Source of the DNA: MGIIb-O2 sp002494975
GTDB lineage: Archaea > Thermoplasmatota > Poseidoniia > Poseidoniales > Thalassarchaeaceae
Assembly: GCA_028355015.1 (NCBI GenBank)
Contig: JAOMRN010000002.1
Coordinates: 62,001 to 126,000 of the forward strand
Length of the DNA stretch: 64,000 nt
Direction of reading: 5' to 3'
The position numbers were made by a program, and so were the translations under genes. Numbering within the stretch: the stretch's first letter is position 1; every line of letters starts with the position of its first letter. Under the pieces are notes generated by a model. The model did no database searches and had not been told where the DNA came from. It worked only from the letters and a program-made list of their open reading frames with translations. Shown here one piece after another: positions 35,792-43,486 of this stretch.

Positions 35792-35869
35792 TGGTGGGCA
35801 TGACAGGATTTGAACCTGTGGCCTCCCCGTTATCAGCGGGGTGCTCCAGCCAAACTAAGCTACACGCCC
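35792..35869 (-). tRNA. tRNA-Ile (anticodon GAU)
   Basis: Read on the minus strand: acceptor GGGCGTG pairs with CATGCCC; anticodon stem CCCCG/CGGGG encloses the loop CTGATAA, giving anticodon GAT; T stem ACAGG/CCTGT encloses TTCAAAT. The discriminator is A, and CCA is encoded at 35792-35794. No intron. It lies between the PRC-barrel-like gene and PRPP synthetase. Confidence 0.95.
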
Positions 35870-35999
35870 TAAAGCAGAGTCGGCGAAATCAAGTCCTATT
35901 TTGAAGATGTCCCTTGTCTAATCATAGGTTTCTATCACTAACTTGTTCATTTTATTTGCGGCAGAGTCATGAAGTACCGGCTTGTCCAGCGGCTTACAC

Positions 36000-36929
36000 A
36001 TGGTGGTCGTGAGTGGTTCTTCGGGCCGTGATGTAGCAGAAGCCCTGGCTCCATTGTTAGGCATGCAGTACGTCGAACTAGTTACTCGAAGATTCCCTGA
36101 TAGTGAAGGATATGTACGTGTCCCAGAGGAAGCAATAGACGTAATTCGTTCAGAACCTGTGATTTTAGTCTCAAATACATATCCAGATTCTGGAATTCTT
36201 CAAACTATCCTACTTCTGGAAGCGATCGGGGACATCCGGAAAGGAGACCTAGAAAATCTGAAGGGCATTGAACCACAAAGTATGCCAGATGTAGGTCCTG
36301 GTGTTTATCTGGCAATACCTTACTATGGTTATTCAAGACAAGATAAACGCTTCTCAAAGGGAGAAGTCATCTCTGCTAAAGTAATTGCAGAACTATTTGC
36401 AAGAAGTTGTGACGGCATGGCAATTCTAGATTTACACGCACCTGCTGTTCTCGAAGACATGGACTTCCCAGTTAAGTTCGTTAGTGCTATGCCAGAAGTC
36501 GCAGAAAGACTCGCAAATGTCGTCAAACCTGATTTCATACTAAGCCCAGATAAAGGAGCTATTAATAGAGCTACAGAAGTTGCTAATCTTATAGGATGTG
36601 AATTTAGTTATCTAGAAAAAACAAGAATAGATGCACATACCATAGAGCATACACCAAAAGATCTCGATGTCAATGGAAAGGTCGTGGCGATAGTCGACGA
36701 CATGATTAGTACTGGCGGAACAATTTGTAGAGCAAGTGATGCTTTGCGTCGCCAAGGAGCAAAAGAAGTTCATGCAGCTTGCACTCATGGATTATTTACT
36801 GGCGGAGCAATATCTCGCTTAGCAAACCACGTGGATGGGGTACACAGTACCGATTCACTACCAAATCCAAGAGCGGTTGTGAGCGCTGCACCAGCATTAG
36901 CTAGAGGATTAAAGGAACTATTAGAGTGA
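36000..36929 (+). CDS. prs: ribose-phosphate pyrophosphokinase (PRPP synthetase)
   Basis: 309 residues from ATG 36000; an in-frame TTG at 35982 adds six residues. Recognised by TRRFPDSEGYVRVP, PYYGYSRQDKRF (ATP binding), ILDLHAP, SPDKGAINRA and the PRPP loop VAIVDDMISTGGTI. It makes PRPP from ribose-5-phosphate and ATP for nucleotide, His and Trp synthesis. An insertion after the first third (KGDLENLKGIEPQSMPDVG) lengthens a loop compared with bacterial forms. Monocistronic by spacing. Confidence 0.95.
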   Translation: MVVVSGSSGRDVAEALAPLLGMQYVELVTRRFPDSEGYVRVPEEAIDVIRSEPVILVSNTYPDSGILQTILLLEAIGDIRKGDLENLKGIEPQSMPDVGPGVYLAIPYYGYSRQDKRFSKGEVISAKVIAELFARSCDGMAILDLHAPAVLEDMDFPVKFVSAMPEVAERLANVVKPDFILSPDKGAINRATEVANLIGCEFSYLEKTRIDAHTIEHTPKDLDVNGKVVAIVDDMISTGGTICRASDALRRQGAKEVHAACTHGLFTGGAISRLANHVDGVHSTDSLPNPRAVVSAAPALARGLKELLE

Positions 36930-36990
36930 ACTTTCGATTGCCAAAATTTCATTAATTTCGAACAATCATTCGTGTGTTTATTATCCGTTC

Positions 36991-37000
36991 CGTTTATATG
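36991..37000 (+). promoter_or_regulatory. TATA box of the L7Ae-S28e-L24e cluster
   Basis: CGTTTATATG lies about 45 bp before the L7Ae ATG, giving an expected transcript start near 37022 and a short leader carrying GAGGAG (37032-37037) eight bases from the ATG. Confidence 0.5.
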
Positions 37001-37045
37001 ACCCACGTCCTGCGCCGACTTACCCCAACATGAGGAGTCGTTCCA

Positions 37046-37426
37046 ATGAGTGTACATATAGCGTTTGAAACCCCACAAGACGTACAAGAGCAAGTCTATG
37101 AGATGGTAAAATCTCTAGGTAAAGATGGTAGAGGGCGCCTAAAGAAAGGCGCTAACGAAGTTACCAAGGCTGCAGAGCGCGGTACTGCTCAGATGATTGT
37201 AATGGCTGAGAACGTGAATCCTGGAGAACTTCTAGCTCACATCCCTATGATTTGTAAGGAGAAGTCAATACCATTCATTTACGTAAACGATCAAGCATAC
37301 TTAGCAGAAGCTGCTGGTATGACTACTGGAACACGTACTGCAGCAATTGCAGTTATGTCCGTAGAAAAAGATGGAATGGACAGATTCAATGAAGTCAAGT
37401 CTCACTACGAGACAATGACTGCGTGA
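37046..37426 (+). CDS. rpl7ae: 50S ribosomal protein L7Ae
   Basis: 126 residues. The kink-turn-binding fold is clear: KKGANEVTKAAERGTAQMIVMAENVNP, the family hallmark, followed by IPMICKEKSIPFIYV and a C-terminal AAIAVM. L7Ae also serves in box C/D and H/ACA RNPs and RNase P. A Shine-Dalgarno GAGGAG precedes the ATG. First gene of the L7Ae-S28e-L24e cluster. Confidence 0.96.
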   Translation: MSVHIAFETPQDVQEQVYEMVKSLGKDGRGRLKKGANEVTKAAERGTAQMIVMAENVNPGELLAHIPMICKEKSIPFIYVNDQAYLAEAAGMTTGTRTAAIAVMSVEKDGMDRFNEVKSHYETMTA

Positions 37427-37457
37427 ATTTTCTAAAGGATAACTGGAGGAAAAATAT

Positions 37458-37673
37458 ATGGCAGTAGAATCATGGCCAGCAGAGGTCGTAGAAATTGTCG
37501 GCCGTACCGGTATGACTGGTGAAGCAACTCAAGTTAAGGTCCGTGTAGATGACTCAAACAATCCACGTGATATTGGACGTATTATTTCTCGCAACGTAGT
37601 CGGACCAGTTCGTGTTGGAGATATTTTGATGTTAAGAGATACAGGTCGTGAAGCACGACGTCTAGGACGCTGA
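37458..37673 (+). CDS. rps28e: 30S ribosomal protein S28e
   Basis: 71 residues. EVVEIVGRTGMTGEATQVKV and GPVRVGDILMLRDTGREARRL are diagnostic of S28e, an OB-fold protein of the small subunit. GGAGG stands eight bases before the ATG. It lies 31 bp after L7Ae and 11 bp before L24e. Confidence 0.96.
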   Translation: MAVESWPAEVVEIVGRTGMTGEATQVKVRVDDSNNPRDIGRIISRNVVGPVRVGDILMLRDTGREARRLGR

Positions 37674-37684
37674 GGTGAATAAGT

Positions 37685-37876
37685 ATGCCAGAGCGTAGAA
37701 TATGCAGTTTCTCACACGAAGAGATTGAACCGGGAACTGGCATTATGTTTGTCAAGAGAGATGGTTCAGTACTTTGGTTCAAAGATAGTAAGGCTCGAAA
37801 GAATATGCTGAAGCTTGGCCGTAACCCACGTAGAATGAAGTGGACACGCCGATATGTTAAGGGTGGAATAAACTAA
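37685..37876 (+). CDS. rpl24e: 50S ribosomal protein L24e, zinc-finger cysteines mostly lost
   Basis: 63 residues. The fold signature EEIEPGTGIMFVKRDGSVLWF and a basic end (NPRRMKWTRRY) identify L24e. Ordinary archaeal L24e has two CxxC-type pairs. Here only Cys7 remains: the expected second Cys is Ser (CSFS), and the second pair region reads FKDSKARKN with no Cys. Zinc binding is therefore unlikely. GAGGTG precedes the ATG. A T-run follows the stop (37878-37883), and the accessory island begins here. Confidence 0.93.
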   Translation: MPERRICSFSHEEIEPGTGIMFVKRDGSVLWFKDSKARKNMLKLGRNPRRMKWTRRYVKGGIN

Positions 37877-37895
37877 CTTTTTTCCGATCGATTTT

Positions 37896-38093
37896 ATGGA
37901 AAAAAGAGAAAATAATACAGACAGTGGTAACTTTAGAGAAATAATAACTCTCTTGAAAAAAGCATTAGCAATATATATTGCTGAAGGTATAGAAAGAGAA
38001 GTAGAAAATGAAGAATATGAATTGTATAAGGAACAATACCCTTTCAATGAACATTATTATTTCAAAGAAGAATTCAAATGTGAATGGGAATAG
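37896..38093 (+). CDS. small acidic protein, unknown function
   Basis: 65 residues, rich in Glu and Tyr, with one predicted helix (REIITLLKKALAIYIAEGI) and an aromatic-acidic C-terminus (EQYPFNEHYYF). No family recognised. It begins 19 bp after the L24e stop, and its TAG directly abuts a TTG in frame with the MORN gene, so the two may be co-transcribed. Base composition is more AT-rich than the ribosomal genes, in keeping with the island. Confidence 0.55.
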   Translation: MEKRENNTDSGNFREIITLLKKALAIYIAEGIEREVENEEYELYKEQYPFNEHYYFKEEFKCEWE

Positions 38094-38123
38094 TTGAATA
38101 ACTTAATACATTTCAATTTTAAC

Positions 38124-39125
38124 ATGGAAGATGAGACGGAGGGTATTGTTTTCCCCAATGGAGATCGATATTTTGGAGAATCGCTCAAAAATAATGAATT
38201 TGTTCCTCATGGCTTGGGAATCTGCTATTACGCTGATGGTAGACGCTATGAGGGTGAATGGATGAATGGAGTGCCTAACGGTAAAGGAACCATACATCTA
38301 TCTAATGGAGAAGGCCATGGTGGAGAATGGGTGGATGGAGAACTTATGGAAAAAACAACAAAAATATCTATCAATGGAGATTGTTATATTGGTGAATTTA
38401 AAGATGATTTTGCTGATGGAGAAGGGATGCTGACTAAGGCTAGGGGGAAAATCTACAAAGGGAAATTCAGTAAAGGAAAATTTGTTTCTGGCACATTTAT
38501 TTTACCCAATGGGAAAGAATATTCTATTGTAGAAATTCAGAATCAAGTTCCAATATCGGGAGAGATAAACTCAAAGCTAATGCGGAAGAAATTAGCGAGT
38601 GAAGAAAAGGAATATCAGGATGGAAAAGATTCAGAAGAAAGACAAAAAGAATGGATCAAAGACAAGTTTCTCGACCCTGATATTTACGCCTCAGAGGAGG
38701 AAAATGTAACACATTTTACTACTAAATACTCTGATGAAGAAGTGATAGAACTTGCAGAATTAAATCCCGGATTTGGATTAAGAAGATTCGTTAAAGTGCT
38801 ATACCCCAAATCTAAATCCCCAAGAGATTATGAGTATGATTTTACGATGTTGTTTGATGAATGGAAAGATTTCTCAGGAATAGATTTGTTGAATCATTTA
38901 GAAGATAAAAAATATTCAAAAATGGTAAATGGTGATGAATATCTAAAAATTACGGGGAAAAAATATCTTCCTAGTGGATACGGAAGAAGTACTTCAAGAA
39001 TTTCTTTAACAGAACGAAAAGGGACACCTGGATCGGGTGTGAAAGTTCCATTAAAACCTCAAATTTTTAATTGGGGTAATCTCATAAAAGAGTCTGAAAG
39101 AAAATATAAGAAAAATGATGAGTAA
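38124..39125 (+). CDS. MORN-repeat protein
   Basis: About 333 residues from ATG 38124; an in-frame TTG at 38094 adjoining the upstream stop would add ten. The N-terminal 130 residues hold MORN motifs: FPNGDRYFGE, YADGRRYEGEWMNGVPNGKG, LSNGEGHGGEWVDGE and INGDCYIGEFKDDFADGEG. The C-terminal ~190 residues are charged and helical without known domain. MORN repeats mediate protein or lipid contacts and, in bacteria, occur in toxin- and phage-linked contexts. It precedes the methyltransferase on the same strand by 50 bp. Confidence 0.8.
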   Translation: MEDETEGIVFPNGDRYFGESLKNNEFVPHGLGICYYADGRRYEGEWMNGVPNGKGTIHLSNGEGHGGEWVDGELMEKTTKISINGDCYIGEFKDDFADGEGMLTKARGKIYKGKFSKGKFVSGTFILPNGKEYSIVEIQNQVPISGEINSKLMRKKLASEEKEYQDGKDSEERQKEWIKDKFLDPDIYASEEENVTHFTTKYSDEEVIELAELNPGFGLRRFVKVLYPKSKSPRDYEYDFTMLFDEWKDFSGIDLLNHLEDKKYSKMVNGDEYLKITGKKYLPSGYGRSTSRISLTERKGTPGSGVKVPLKPQIFNWGNLIKESERKYKKNDE

Positions 39126-39175
39126 TTAGCAATGTTCATCAACCTTAGAGATATAGTGGATAATGGGGGAGAGCA

Positions 39176-40144
39176 ATGAGTGAAATTGAATGGTCACAGG
39201 AAAGATTCTGTCATACTGGAGATTCTCCGGAAATGTTAAGGAAAAAAATTCCTAAGAATCTTAGAGTGAAATTGTTTCTAACTGACCCACCTTATAATAT
39301 AGGACATAATTATGGGGAAGTGGATGATAGAAGGAGCAAAAAAGAGTATATGAAATTGATAACTAAAGTACTAAGAGAATCTTATAAGATAGCAGATGAT
39401 TCTGCAAATTTCTTTATGATACATTATCCGAAAGATATCGCAGAAATGTGGCCCATACTAACTGAAAAAACAGGATGGAAATTTCATCAGTGGATTACTT
39501 GGACATATCCAAGTAACATTGGTATGTCAAAAAAATCTTGGACAACAGCTAGTAGAGCTATTATTTGGCTCCAAAAATCCGAAAACGGAGAACCTATATT
39601 TCATCCAAAAAGAATAGTTAGACCTTATCAGAATCCGTGGGATAAAAGAGTAGGGGAATTAATAAAATCTGGTAAAAAGGGTTGCTCACTTTATGATTGG
39701 TGGAAAATAAACTTGGTTAAAAATGTCAATTTAGAGAAGAGTGGTTATTCAAATCAGATTCCTGAAATTTTACTGAAAAGAATTATTCGTTCTACAACAG
39801 ATGTTGGCGACTTAGTTGTTGACCCCTTTAGTGGTACTTACTCAACAATGAAAGCAGCATTATCAATTGGGAGATTAGGTTGGGGTTGTGATCTTAATCC
39901 AGATACAGAAAAATATTGGCCAGACAAAAATTATGTGAATACAAATTACATAGAAAAAGAGTTTGATTTTGATATCCCACTAAGCTTTGATCATGTTAGG
40001 GCGGGAATATCTGAAAAACAATATCGAGAAATAATGATTAATGGGATTGGATTTTTAGAAAGAAAAGGTAGCGATAGCGCATCTAAAAAACTTAAGGAGG
40101 AATTATTACGAATGGAATGGATTGGTGAACATGATTTCGTTTAA
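39176..40144 (+). CDS. DNA methyltransferase (DPPY type, beta-class order)
   Basis: 322 residues. Catalytic motif IV is LTDPPYNIGHNYG near residue 38, and the AdoMet motif I comes later as VVDPFSGTYSTMKAA, giving the beta-class order of N6-adenine or N4-cytosine methylases; DPPY favours adenine. Motif I lacks the usual GSGTT form (SGTYS), so AdoMet binding deserves a check. A strong ribosome site (GGGGGAGAG) precedes the ATG. It converges with the BglII-like gene at a 2-bp gap and is likely the modification half of the system. Confidence 0.88.
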   Translation: MSEIEWSQERFCHTGDSPEMLRKKIPKNLRVKLFLTDPPYNIGHNYGEVDDRRSKKEYMKLITKVLRESYKIADDSANFFMIHYPKDIAEMWPILTEKTGWKFHQWITWTYPSNIGMSKKSWTTASRAIIWLQKSENGEPIFHPKRIVRPYQNPWDKRVGELIKSGKKGCSLYDWWKINLVKNVNLEKSGYSNQIPEILLKRIIRSTTDVGDLVVDPFSGTYSTMKAALSIGRLGWGCDLNPDTEKYWPDKNYVNTNYIEKEFDFDIPLSFDHVRAGISEKQYREIMINGIGFLERKGSDSASKKLKEELLRMEWIGEHDFV

Positions 40145-40146
40145 TT

Positions 40147-40656
40147 TTATGCATTGTCTCTGATGTTTTTAATGTTTATTTCTAAACCAATTATTGTCAT
40201 TGGTACAGTGATAAAACGGTGATAATGGTCCATTCCGGACACCAGATTATCAAATGTGATCCGATTACCATTTGTTCCGGGCTTAGCATTAGGATTAACT
40301 AAAAGATTTCGAAGTTCAGCGGTTTCAGAAGATTGAGTAATGAAATAACACTCATCAATTACATTATCTTCATAGAGAGATTGTAAGGGTAATAGTTTCT
40401 GAAAAGCCGCTTGAGCATGCCCAAAATATACACAAATTCCTACACCCTCTAATATGCCATCAATAAAATGTTTACAGTCATCACCGACCGTTATCTTCTC
40501 ATCCCATCCTGCCTTACGAACCTCCCCAATCATGATGTTTTGTTTTGGAATTTCAGAAAAAATACTATTTTCCATATCACCAACTAATGTTTCAATTAAA
40601 TTCCAGCCTACATTCCAACGAATTTTGTTTTCAAAATTATATCCTTTAATCAACAT
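40147..40656 (-). CDS. BglII/BstYI-like restriction endonuclease fold protein, catalytic residues altered
   Basis: 169 residues. Resemblance to the BglII/BstYI family lies in FIDGILEGVGICVYFGHAQ, followed by LLPLQSLYEDN, and the C-terminal YHRFITVPMTIIGLEI, like the LLTVPLLIIGLE end of that family. BglII uses Asp-x8-Glu-x-Gln; here the spacing is Asp-x8-Cys-x-Tyr, so Asp is kept while Glu and Gln are replaced. It may be a DNA-recognition subunit rather than an active nuclease. Its ATG overlaps the DUF3883 gene stop (TAATG), making it the last gene of the operon. The assignment is by eye. Confidence 0.6.
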   Translation of the reverse strand: MLIKGYNFENKIRWNVGWNLIETLVGDMENSIFSEIPKQNIMIGEVRKAGWDEKITVGDDCKHFIDGILEGVGICVYFGHAQAAFQKLLPLQSLYEDNVIDECYFITQSSETAELRNLLVNPNAKPGTNGNRITFDNLVSGMDHYHRFITVPMTIIGLEINIKNIRDNA

Positions 40657-41558
40657 TAAGACACCTGATATGTAGTTTCATAAGCATCAGTCCAATTAAA
40701 CTGTGAAAAATCTACAGAGTAGTTGGTCCAAATACCTCCTTCTTGGTCAATTGGGGCTCTTTTTAAAACTTGATCTCCATTAATTATAATCATTTTTTTT
40801 ATTTCAAAAGATAAATCCCATAAATGAAATATATATTTACGCCCTTTCTTCTTACATGTTTCATATTCTGATCTTGTTAAATAGAATTTAGCATTTTCAT
40901 ATTTTTGCGTGCTTGATTTAACTTCAATGTACAAAGGAGTTGAATCTATTCTATCTTTTTGAGACTTAATATCATAACCATAAGAATGAGAATAATAAGC
41001 AGCATGAATAGGATTAATGCCAGTTCTATCTTTCTCAAATTTAAGGGAAAGAAGCTCACCTTCATTACCAGTTTCTAATAATTCTTGATTACTAATCGAA
41101 CGAGAAAAAATAGCTGCTCTTGCCCACCATTGAATTATCCCAGGAGTTGTATTATCTGGTTCAACAAAAAGGCCTAGATCTTGAAAAACTTGTTTTTCAT
41201 CGGAGCCTGTAATTCTTAGACGAAGAGTTTTAACACCCTTGTGTAAATGTTTTGCCCAAGGTGGTCTTTTGGTTTCGACATATATCCAGAGTAACTCTCT
41301 CTGTAACTTAATTGAATCCTTTACAATATCTTCTGGAATTTTATGATTTAGAGAAACAGAATTATCCTCAGCGATTATTATCCAACCAATATCTAATGAC
41401 ATAAGAAAAATTTTGGAGGAAACTTTTCTAATAATTATATCATCGTTAGATACTATTTTTTCAATAACTTCAAGATTCGAACCAGGATTATCATGAATTA
41501 TTCGGAGAAGATGCGAGACGTAATTTAGATATCCTACAGACAAGGTCACTTCTTTCAT
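40656..41558 (-). CDS. DUF3883 (PD-(D/E)XK nuclease-like) domain protein
   Basis: 300 residues. The C-terminal third holds the DUF3883 pattern: GYDIKS, then PLYIEVKSS and FYLTRSEYETCKKKGRKYIFHLW. Asp followed by E-x-K fits an Mrr-like PD-(D/E)XK active site, so this is the best nuclease candidate of the operon. The N-terminal ~150 residues look helical with winged-helix-like stretches (KVSSKIFLMSLDIGWIIIAE). It starts four bases after the SNF2 stop and is coupled to the BglII-like gene. Confidence 0.78.
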   Translation of the reverse strand: MKEVTLSVGYLNYVSHLLRIIHDNPGSNLEVIEKIVSNDDIIIRKVSSKIFLMSLDIGWIIIAEDNSVSLNHKIPEDIVKDSIKLQRELLWIYVETKRPPWAKHLHKGVKTLRLRITGSDEKQVFQDLGLFVEPDNTTPGIIQWWARAAIFSRSISNQELLETGNEGELLSLKFEKDRTGINPIHAAYYSHSYGYDIKSQKDRIDSTPLYIEVKSSTQKYENAKFYLTRSEYETCKKKGRKYIFHLWDLSFEIKKMIIINGDQVLKRAPIDQEGGIWTNYSVDFSQFNWTDAYETTYQVS

Positions 41559-41562
41559 ATTT

Positions 41563-43476
41563 TCACGCTTGTCTTTGAAGGAATATTCTATCGATATCTT
41601 CGTCCGTGATATCTGGAAGAAAAATATTCAATTGAGGACTAAGACTTGTGTCATTTAGCCATGCGTACATTGCAGTCATTTTTCTCTGTAAATTATCATC
41701 AATAACCATATCTATTGAATCTAAGCACCTTAAAATTTCTATAGTAGTTTCATATCTTTGGCATATTATATTTCCTTGATCATCTTTTCCATACCTATGA
41801 ATTCTATCCATAGATTGCATGAATGCTCTTGCATCAAAATACCTATCCACATAAATTGCATGATGGCATACATCGTGTAAACTAATCCCTTCCCCCGCGG
41901 CTGCAGGATTAGCCACAAGGACCATACATTCATTATTTGTTTTAAATTCATGAATTCTCTGCTCTCGAGTTAATTCTTCTTCTTCGCTTTCGCTCCAGCT
42001 TTTATCCGGGTTTTTAAAGTAATAATCAGCATTAAATTCTTCTGTTGGAACATCTCCTCTAATGTATAACGCGCCTAAATCATCTAGTTCTGCCGCAATA
42101 AAATCTACATTATCAACAAATGTTGACCAAATTAAGACTTTTTTTCCTTCTGCAACTAATTTGCGGGCTCTCTGGCAAGCGTATCTTACTTTTGGCCCGT
42201 AGTCATCTAAATTTGATTGTAATGAAACTAATTTTTTGTAAATATCAGGATTAGCATTCTCGAAAATTTCACTTAGTAAATCTCTTTTAAGAAGTGGGTT
42301 TGAAACATGCATAGTAAGATAAACTAATATTGTCCTAATTCTCCCTATCTTTGCCATAGATGTTATTTTACCCTTTGTTGCTCTTTCTGCTGCATAATAA
42401 TCTGTAATTATTTTATACAATTCCCCTTGTAATTTATCCATTTCTATGTCTACATACCTAATTTTAGGGTCTATCAAATTTAAATCCGTCTTTGTCGTCC
42501 TAACAAATCTATCTTGAGTGATGGACGTAACATTATGTTCATGAATGTCATTCACCATATAAGGGAGTAAGGCACGAAACTGATGCACTAGATCTTTTGA
42601 TTCTTTGGGCATTGGAGTTCCCGATAATAAAACACGATGAGAGGCAAAGGGTGAAATTCTATAAACAGCACTTGTAAATGCTTTTCCTCCTTTGAAATGA
42701 TGACTCTCATCAAAGATTGTAATGACTGTATCTCCTTTTTCTTTTAACCAACGTATATACTCAGAAAAAAAACGGTACCTGTAATGTAGACGATTATAGT
42801 TTAGAAGGACTGCTCTAACATCTTGATTTAGTACCATCAATTTCCCACGTAACTCATTATCTGTCCCCGTAGCGCGTAAAATTTGATTATCGGAGAGATT
42901 AAGACTCGCTTTCAATTCACTTTCCCAAGAACTATATGCATTCCTTGGACATACAATGATAAATCTATTATTTCTGCCGCCAACTATCGAAGAAAAAGCT
43001 AGTGATTCAACCGTTTTTCCTGCTCCAGGGACTGAAAATATTGCTGCATTATCTCTTCGAGAGGTCTGGATCAAATTTTCCATTTGAAAATCTGAAAGAC
43101 CTCTCTCTTGTGAATTCCAACCTGCTTCATCAAGCTTAGACTGTAATTCTTCTTTTGATAACTCTGGACGAATTATGTCCTCAGCCATTAACAATTTTTT
43201 TGACCATATGATAATTTCTCGTGCCGCTTCTGTAATCTCATATTCTTGAGTATTTTTAATAATCTCTAAAATTTCATTGCAGCCTTCAAGAAATGCATAG
43301 ATACTAATATGAAGGTTTCGGCCAGATTCTGAAAACTTGACATTATGATCATAGGTTTCTGAAAGGCCCAAAATCTCATCAATTTCAATTATTAAACGAT
43401 CATAAAGATTTCCGGTGCTGAAAATTAAGTCCCCTTCTAACTCATCAAAATCAACAACTAACTTTTGATTAACCAT
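41563..43476 (-). CDS. SNF2-family DEAD/H-box helicase
   Basis: 637 residues. After ~130 N-terminal residues: Q-like LSDFQMENL, Walker A FSVPGAGKTVES, motif II IFDESHHFKG, motif III LLSGTPMP, then motifs V-VI as ANPAAAGEGISLHDVCHHAIYVDR and QSMDRIHRYGKD. The last is diagnostic of SNF2 translocases. It probably translocates on DNA to activate the nuclease or discriminate modified DNA. GAGGGG precedes its ATG, which lies 10 bp after the ParB-like stop. Confidence 0.9.
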   Translation of the reverse strand: MVNQKLVVDFDELEGDLIFSTGNLYDRLIIEIDEILGLSETYDHNVKFSESGRNLHISIYAFLEGCNEILEIIKNTQEYEITEAAREIIIWSKKLLMAEDIIRPELSKEELQSKLDEAGWNSQERGLSDFQMENLIQTSRRDNAAIFSVPGAGKTVESLAFSSIVGGRNNRFIIVCPRNAYSSWESELKASLNLSDNQILRATGTDNELRGKLMVLNQDVRAVLLNYNRLHYRYRFFSEYIRWLKEKGDTVITIFDESHHFKGGKAFTSAVYRISPFASHRVLLSGTPMPKESKDLVHQFRALLPYMVNDIHEHNVTSITQDRFVRTTKTDLNLIDPKIRYVDIEMDKLQGELYKIITDYYAAERATKGKITSMAKIGRIRTILVYLTMHVSNPLLKRDLLSEIFENANPDIYKKLVSLQSNLDDYGPKVRYACQRARKLVAEGKKVLIWSTFVDNVDFIAAELDDLGALYIRGDVPTEEFNADYYFKNPDKSWSESEEEELTREQRIHEFKTNNECMVLVANPAAAGEGISLHDVCHHAIYVDRYFDARAFMQSMDRIHRYGKDDQGNIICQRYETTIEILRCLDSIDMVIDDNLQRKMTAMYAWLNDTSLSPQLNIFLPDITDEDIDRIFLQRQA

Positions 43477-43486
43477 TGATATCCCC

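Noticed and set aside
35792..35869. tRNA-Ile as attachment site for the nearby island
   Set aside because: It is 2 kb from the island boundary with intact core genes between, and no copy of its 3' end was seen near 46.8 kb.
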